A stretch of DNA of 25,112 nt, taken from positions 1 to 25,112 of the forward strand of contig JAFAAS010000090.1 of assembly GCA_023426435.1 (NCBI GenBank), read 5' to 3'. How positions within the stretch are numbered: the first letter of the stretch is position 1; each line of letters opens with the position of its first letter. The translations under genes and the position numbers were made by a program. Below, piece by piece: positions 21,891-25,112 of this stretch. The notes beneath the pieces are model-generated. The model had not been told where the DNA came from, did no database searches, and saw only the letters and a program-made list of their open reading frames with translations. The stretch comes from Verrucomicrobiota bacterium (GTDB lineage Bacteria; Verrucomicrobiota; Verrucomicrobiia; Opitutales; Opitutaceae).

Positions 21891-21914
21891 TCAACCGCCT
21901 CTCATGCGGTTGAA
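21891..21914 (+). promoter_or_regulatory. Putative LacI-family operator (site 6) within a larger inverted repeat
   Basis: The sequence CTCATGCGGTTGAA (21901-21914) is the operator motif in plus-strand orientation, 46 bp before the ATG at 21961. It is preceded by TCAACCGC (21891-21898), which forms a perfect 8-bp inverted repeat with GCGGTTGA (21906-21913) across 7 bp. This compound site could bind a second dimer or give tighter control. Confidence 0.65.
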
Positions 21915-21960
21915 CGCTCCGGGTGTTTCGATTGCGACGTATCCGAATCTTGATGACGGC

Positions 21961-23514
21961 ATGCAGATCCTGACGGGAGACACCGTCTCCTCTTCCCTTC
22001 ACCGCCAGGCCGCCGTCCGCCGCGTGCATTTCCGTCCCGCTTGGAATCGCCCGCGCACTCCGTTCCGCCACACCTGGGAGGGCATTCTCAACGTCGACCA
22101 ATTCCGCTGGATGGTCCGTCGCGACATGCAGGAACAACTCGAGATGGCGCAACGCGAGCTGCGCGCCACCCACGTGCGCGCCGTCGGCATGTTCGACGAC
22201 GAGATGCGCGTCTTCTGCCCGGGGCCCGGCGCGTTCATGGGTTACGAGCCCAAGCAGCCGCGCACCAACTGGCAGACCGTGGACTACGTCATCGATTCGC
22301 TGCTCGATCGCGGCATCCAACCGGTCTTCAACACGTCCTTCGTCCCCAGCGCCATGGCGTCCGGCCCCACCACCGTGTTCACCACCCAGGCGCACACGAG
22401 TCCGCCGCGCGACTGGCGCGAATGGGAAACGTTCGTCCGCGACGCCGTCCAGCACGCCGTCGACCGTTACTCGCTCTCCGTCGTGCGCTCGTGGCCGTTC
22501 GAGGTCTGGAACGAACCCAATCTCCACGGCTGGTTCTGGGGCGGCACCCAGGACGATTTTCACCGGCTGTGGCAGAGCACTTACCGCGCGATCAAATCGG
22601 TCGATTCCTCCTTGCGTGTTGGCGGCCCGTCCACCGCTCGCGCCGAATGGATCGAAGACCTCCTCGACTTCGGCGCCGCCAACGATTGCCCACCCGATTA
22701 CCTGATCAGCCACGTCTATAACAACGACAGCGCCGTCGATCATCCTCTCGCGCCGTTCGATCCCACCTCCACCGATCGCGGCAACAAATCGCCGACGTTC
22801 GCGATGGACCTCATGCGCGGGGTGCGCGCCATGCTCGACCGCCGCGGTTTCAAGGGGGAACTCCACTGGAACGAATGGGGCCGCTCGTTCCACGGCGTCG
22901 ATCACCACCGCGAACAACCGTCCGAGGCCGCCTTCATCGCGCGCCTCCTCAGTGAGGTCTCGCAGGAAGCCGACGTCTTTTCCTATTGGTGCCTCAGCGA
23001 TATCTACGATCAGGTCGGCTACGGCCGCGAAGCTTTCTTCGGCGGCTACGGCCTGCTCAGCCTTCAAGGCCTCCGCAAACCCGCCTACCACGCCTTCGAG
23101 CTGCTTTCGATGCTCGGCACCGAACGTGTATCCATAAATAACGACACCTCCGACCCCGCCTGCAGCGCCATCGCCACGCTTTCCAAGGACCGCGCGCACG
23201 TGCTCGTCTTCAGTTACGATCCTTTCGACGACACCACGCGCCGCTCGATCGACGTCACGCTCGATCTTCCGCCGGGAGCAACTCCCGGCCGGCTCTTCCG
23301 CGTGGATTCCACCGAAAACAACGTCGTTGCCCGCTGGCACGACCTCGGCCGCCCCGCGTATTTGTCGCGCGAACAAACCCGCGAGCTCGCCGCGAACAAC
23401 ACCCTCGCTCCTTCGTCCTCCCCGATCGCAGTCGAAAACGGCACCGCGCGGTTCACCATGGAGTCGCCCGGCATTTCGATGCTCGAACTCACCCTGCCGC
23501 CTTCGCGCCATTGA
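21961..23514 (+). CDS. GH39 family glycoside hydrolase
   Basis: This 517-residue clan GH-A enzyme of the GH39 type (beta-xylosidases, alpha-L-iduronidases and related). Conserved stretches are FRHTWEGILNVDQFRW (35-50), VRAVGMFDDEM (72-82), EVWNEPNLHGWFWGG (181-195, acid/base Glu185), ISHVYNND (249-256) and LHWNEWGRS (301-309, nucleophile Glu305). Both catalytic residues sit 120 apart, as expected. A C-terminal beta-sandwich follows (about 400-517). The start is uncertain. ATGs at 21853 and 21904 and a longer frame from 21682 are open, but they run through the operators and use atypical codons. Starting at 21961 puts the operator 46 bp upstream, as for neighbouring genes. No signal peptide is present from that start. 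The GH1 gene follows 113 bp later. Confidence 0.88.
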   Translation: MQILTGDTVSSSLHRQAAVRRVHFRPAWNRPRTPFRHTWEGILNVDQFRWMVRRDMQEQLEMAQRELRATHVRAVGMFDDEMRVFCPGPGAFMGYEPKQPRTNWQTVDYVIDSLLDRGIQPVFNTSFVPSAMASGPTTVFTTQAHTSPPRDWREWETFVRDAVQHAVDRYSLSVVRSWPFEVWNEPNLHGWFWGGTQDDFHRLWQSTYRAIKSVDSSLRVGGPSTARAEWIEDLLDFGAANDCPPDYLISHVYNNDSAVDHPLAPFDPTSTDRGNKSPTFAMDLMRGVRAMLDRRGFKGELHWNEWGRSFHGVDHHREQPSEAAFIARLLSEVSQEADVFSYWCLSDIYDQVGYGREAFFGGYGLLSLQGLRKPAYHAFELLSMLGTERVSINNDTSDPACSAIATLSKDRAHVLVFSYDPFDDTTRRSIDVTLDLPPGATPGRLFRVDSTENNVVARWHDLGRPAYLSREQTRELAANNTLAPSSSPIAVENGTARFTMESPGISMLELTLPPSRH

Positions 23515-23567
23515 GTCGTGCGGCGGGGCTCCACGCCCTGACGCACGTCTCCGCCCCGCGCTCCCAC

Positions 23568-23581
23568 TTCAACTGGTTGAC
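23568..23581 (+). promoter_or_regulatory. Putative operator-like palindrome before GH1 (site 7)
   Basis: The sequence TTCAACTGGTTGAC contains the perfect arms TCAAC and GTTGA around TG. It matches the operator family at about 10 of 14 positions but has TG instead of CG at the centre. It ends 46 bp before the GH1 ATG at 23628, the spacing seen at the other sites. Confidence 0.55.
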
Positions 23582-23627
23582 TGGCGCCGCGCTTTGTTTT
23601 CCGCCGCGAACCCGTCATTACTCCATC

Positions 23628-24971
23628 ATGGCTTACAAGTTCCCGCGAAACTTCACCTGGGGCGTCGCCGCCGCCGCTCCCCAAATCGAAGGCGCTGCCT
23701 TCACCGACGGCAAGGGCGAGTCCGTCTGGGATCGCTTCGCTCGCATCCCCGGCAAGATCGCGAACGGCGACACCCTCGATGTCGCCTGCGACCACTACCA
23801 CCGCTACCAGCAGGACTTCGCCCTCATGCGAAAGCTCGGCGTGAAGAACTACCGATTCTCCTTCGCCTGGCCCCGCATCTTCCCCGCGGGCCGCGGCGCC
23901 GTGAATCCGAAGGGCATCGCGTTCTACGATCGGCTCATCGACGCGATGCTCGCGCAAGGTATCCAGCCTTACGCTACAATGTTTCATTGGGACCTCCCGC
24001 AGGCCCTCGAAGATATCGGCGGCTGGCGCTCCCGCGAAACCGCGGACGCCTTCGGCGTTTACGCCGACACCATCGTCAAAGCCTACGGCGATCGCGTGAA
24101 ACACTGGATCACGCTCAACGAAATGCGCTGCTTCACCGCGCTCGCCTACGGCGACACCATCCGGCCGCCGGGCATCCTCGCGCCCACCCAGGTCATCAAC
24201 CAAACCTACCACCACGCGCTTCTCTCCCACGGCCACGGCGTCCGCGCCGTGCGCGAACACGGCCGCCGCGGCTCCCAGGTCGGCATCACCGATGACTCGA
24301 CGATCGCCGTCCCCGTCACCGAAACGCCCGACGACATCGCCGCCGCGCGCGCGAAATTCGTGGAGCTCAACTGCCGCTCCATCGACCCGATCTTTCGCGG
24401 CGACTACTCGCCCGTTTACCACCGCCTCTACGGCAAGGACCGCGCCCAGGTGCAACGCGGCGATTTCGATCTCATCTCGCTGCCGACCGACTTCTTCGGC
24501 TCCAACATCTACACCGGAGTCTTCGTCCGCGCCGGACGCCGCGGCAAACCCGAGCAGCTTCCGTTCCCGAAAAATTACCCCGCTCCGGAAAACTCCTGGT
24601 GGCTCAAGCTCCTCCCGCGCGCGATGTATTGGGGACCGCAGCACGTCACCAGCCTCTACAAACCCAAGTCCATCTACATCACCGAAAACGGCGCCGGCTA
24701 CGACGACGAGCCGCCCGTCAACGGCGAGGTGCTCGATCTTCACCGTCTCGAATACGTCCGCCAGTGCCTGACCGAATTGCACCGCACGATCCAGGACGGC
24801 GCGCCCATCCGCGGCTATTTCCTTTGGTCCTTCATGGACAACTTCGAATGGGTCGACGGCTACGCCCGCCGCTTCGGCATCTGCTACACCGATTACAAAA
24901 CACTGAAGCGCACCCCCAAGCTCAGCGCGCACTGGTATTCCGAAGTCATGCGCCAAAACCGCCTCATCTAG
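23628..24971 (+). CDS. GH1 family beta-glycosidase
   Basis: This 447-residue cytoplasmic enzyme has full-length GH1 (beta-glucosidase-like) architecture. The N-terminal signature FPRNFTWGVAAAAPQIEGA (5-23) is present. The acid/base motif is ITLNEM (Glu165), where the usual proline after Glu is Met. The nucleophile motif is YITENGAGYDD (Glu353). WSFMDNFEWVDGYARRFG (400-417) shapes the aglycone and sugar subsites. The ATG at 23628 starts exactly at the family's usual N-terminus, and no signal peptide is present. It probably hydrolyses imported beta-linked disaccharides or glycosides in the cytoplasm. It follows GH39 on the same strand and has its own operator-like site 46 bp upstream. Confidence 0.95.
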   Translation: MAYKFPRNFTWGVAAAAPQIEGAAFTDGKGESVWDRFARIPGKIANGDTLDVACDHYHRYQQDFALMRKLGVKNYRFSFAWPRIFPAGRGAVNPKGIAFYDRLIDAMLAQGIQPYATMFHWDLPQALEDIGGWRSRETADAFGVYADTIVKAYGDRVKHWITLNEMRCFTALAYGDTIRPPGILAPTQVINQTYHHALLSHGHGVRAVREHGRRGSQVGITDDSTIAVPVTETPDDIAAARAKFVELNCRSIDPIFRGDYSPVYHRLYGKDRAQVQRGDFDLISLPTDFFGSNIYTGVFVRAGRRGKPEQLPFPKNYPAPENSWWLKLLPRAMYWGPQHVTSLYKPKSIYITENGAGYDDEPPVNGEVLDLHRLEYVRQCLTELHRTIQDGAPIRGYFLWSFMDNFEWVDGYARRFGICYTDYKTLKRTPKLSAHWYSEVMRQNRLI

Positions 24972-25009
24972 CCCGCGCCCACCCGCCTCGCGCCCGCCCG
25001 CCCGTGCGC

Positions 25010-25035
25010 TCAGGTGTCGCAATTGCGACACCTGA
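25010..25035. promoter_or_regulatory. Perfect 26-bp palindrome, probable operator
   Basis: The arm TCAGGTGTCGCAA (25010-25022) is followed immediately by its exact reverse complement (25023-25035). It lies 38 bp after the GH1 stop, with no T-tract following. It differs from the CTCAACCGC sites. It more likely controls a gene right of the window than terminates GH1. The TGTCGCA-N-TGCGACA type of core is seen in sites for sigma-54 enhancer-binding proteins, but no sigma-54 promoter is visible nearby. Confidence 0.6.
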
Positions 25036-25112
25036 ACGCACCGACCCTACCCGCCGGCAGTTCCCCATCATCTCGGACCGCCCCCCTTCGTTCCGCTCTG
25101 CGCGTCCAAGCC

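Larger units (their letters stand above)
21542..21960. other. Divergent control region between TonB receptor and GH39 genes
   Basis: This 419-bp stretch lies between the receptor start and the preferred GH39 start. It contains two operator-like sites (21694-21707 and 21901-21914). A long frame crosses it in phase with GH39, but codons in 21907-21957 end in T far more often than the C/G-ending codons of real genes here. I find no convincing sigma-70 promoter by eye. Confidence 0.55.

Noticed and set aside
23214..25031. Minus-strand open frame (605 codons) opposite GH39 and GH1
   Set aside because: It crosses two well-supported genes and their gap and has shadow-like composition.
25010..25035. 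Reading the 26-bp palindrome as an intrinsic terminator for GH1
   Set aside because: No T-tract follows on either strand, and the dyad has no natural loop beyond its AT centre. An operator is more likely.
1..25112. CRISPR arrays, tRNA, rRNA, insertion sequences or prophage genes
   Set aside because: I found no regularly spaced direct repeats, no RNA gene signatures and no transposase, integrase or phage protein motifs in any plausible frame.

Overview
The window is a GC-rich, gene-dense carbohydrate-degradation locus. It probably comes from a Verrucomicrobiota bacterium of the Opitutaceae type. This is an inference from three things: a TonB-dependent receptor whose mature N-terminus carries the VVxLSPFEV signature and which has no SusD partner, the mixture of GH92, GH172, GH39, GH1 and DUF5060 enzymes, and families of dispersed intergenic repeats. 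I see no rRNA, tRNA, CRISPR array, transposase or phage gene.

Layout. At the left, a secreted double nucleoside-hydrolase-like protein (minus strand, 88-2043) diverges from a plus-strand unit. That unit encodes a secreted carbohydrate-binding-like protein (2155-2874), a membrane-anchored ABC solute-binding protein (3000-4388) and two sugar permeases (4385-5290 and 5459-6304). No ABC ATPase gene is present, so an ATPase encoded elsewhere must serve them. A secreted GH172/DUF2961 enzyme (6536-8743, minus) then diverges from a GH92 mannosidase-like enzyme (8932-11142), an SGNH esterase (11148-11816) and a TetA-like MFS transporter (11892-13127). The minus strand next carries a clan-A glycosidase fused to a NIF3-like domain (13189-15411), an alpha/beta-hydrolase lipoprotein (15520-16263), a DUF5060 glycosidase (16294-18168), a small secreted protein (18376-19158) and the TonB receptor (19253-21541). 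The receptor diverges from GH39 (21961-23514) and GH1 (23628-24971) enzymes.

How it may work together (inference). The receptor admits an oligosaccharide or glycoside. Esterases and secreted glycosidases trim it in the periplasm or outside the cell. The ABC importer carries the product inward. GH92, GH39 and GH1, which lack signal peptides as I read them, finish the job in the cytoplasm. The substrate cannot be read from sequence. The enzyme mix suggests a heterogeneous glycan or decorated glycoside with beta-xylose- or uronate-like, mannose and furanose residues plus esters.

The main unexplained signal is a set of seven near-palindromic 14-bp sites, CTCAACCGCWTGAG-like with a central CpG. 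They sit at nearly every promoter region, usually 44-51 bp before a start codon and in one orientation relative to the gene. They look like operators of one LacI-family regulator that is not encoded in the window. Other points of note are the glycosidase-NIF3 fusion with an internal ribosome binding site, a tandem nucleoside-hydrolase protein, repeats that supply the C-terminal codons of two convergent genes, GTAG-headed REP-like hairpins, and a perfect 26-bp palindrome near the right edge.
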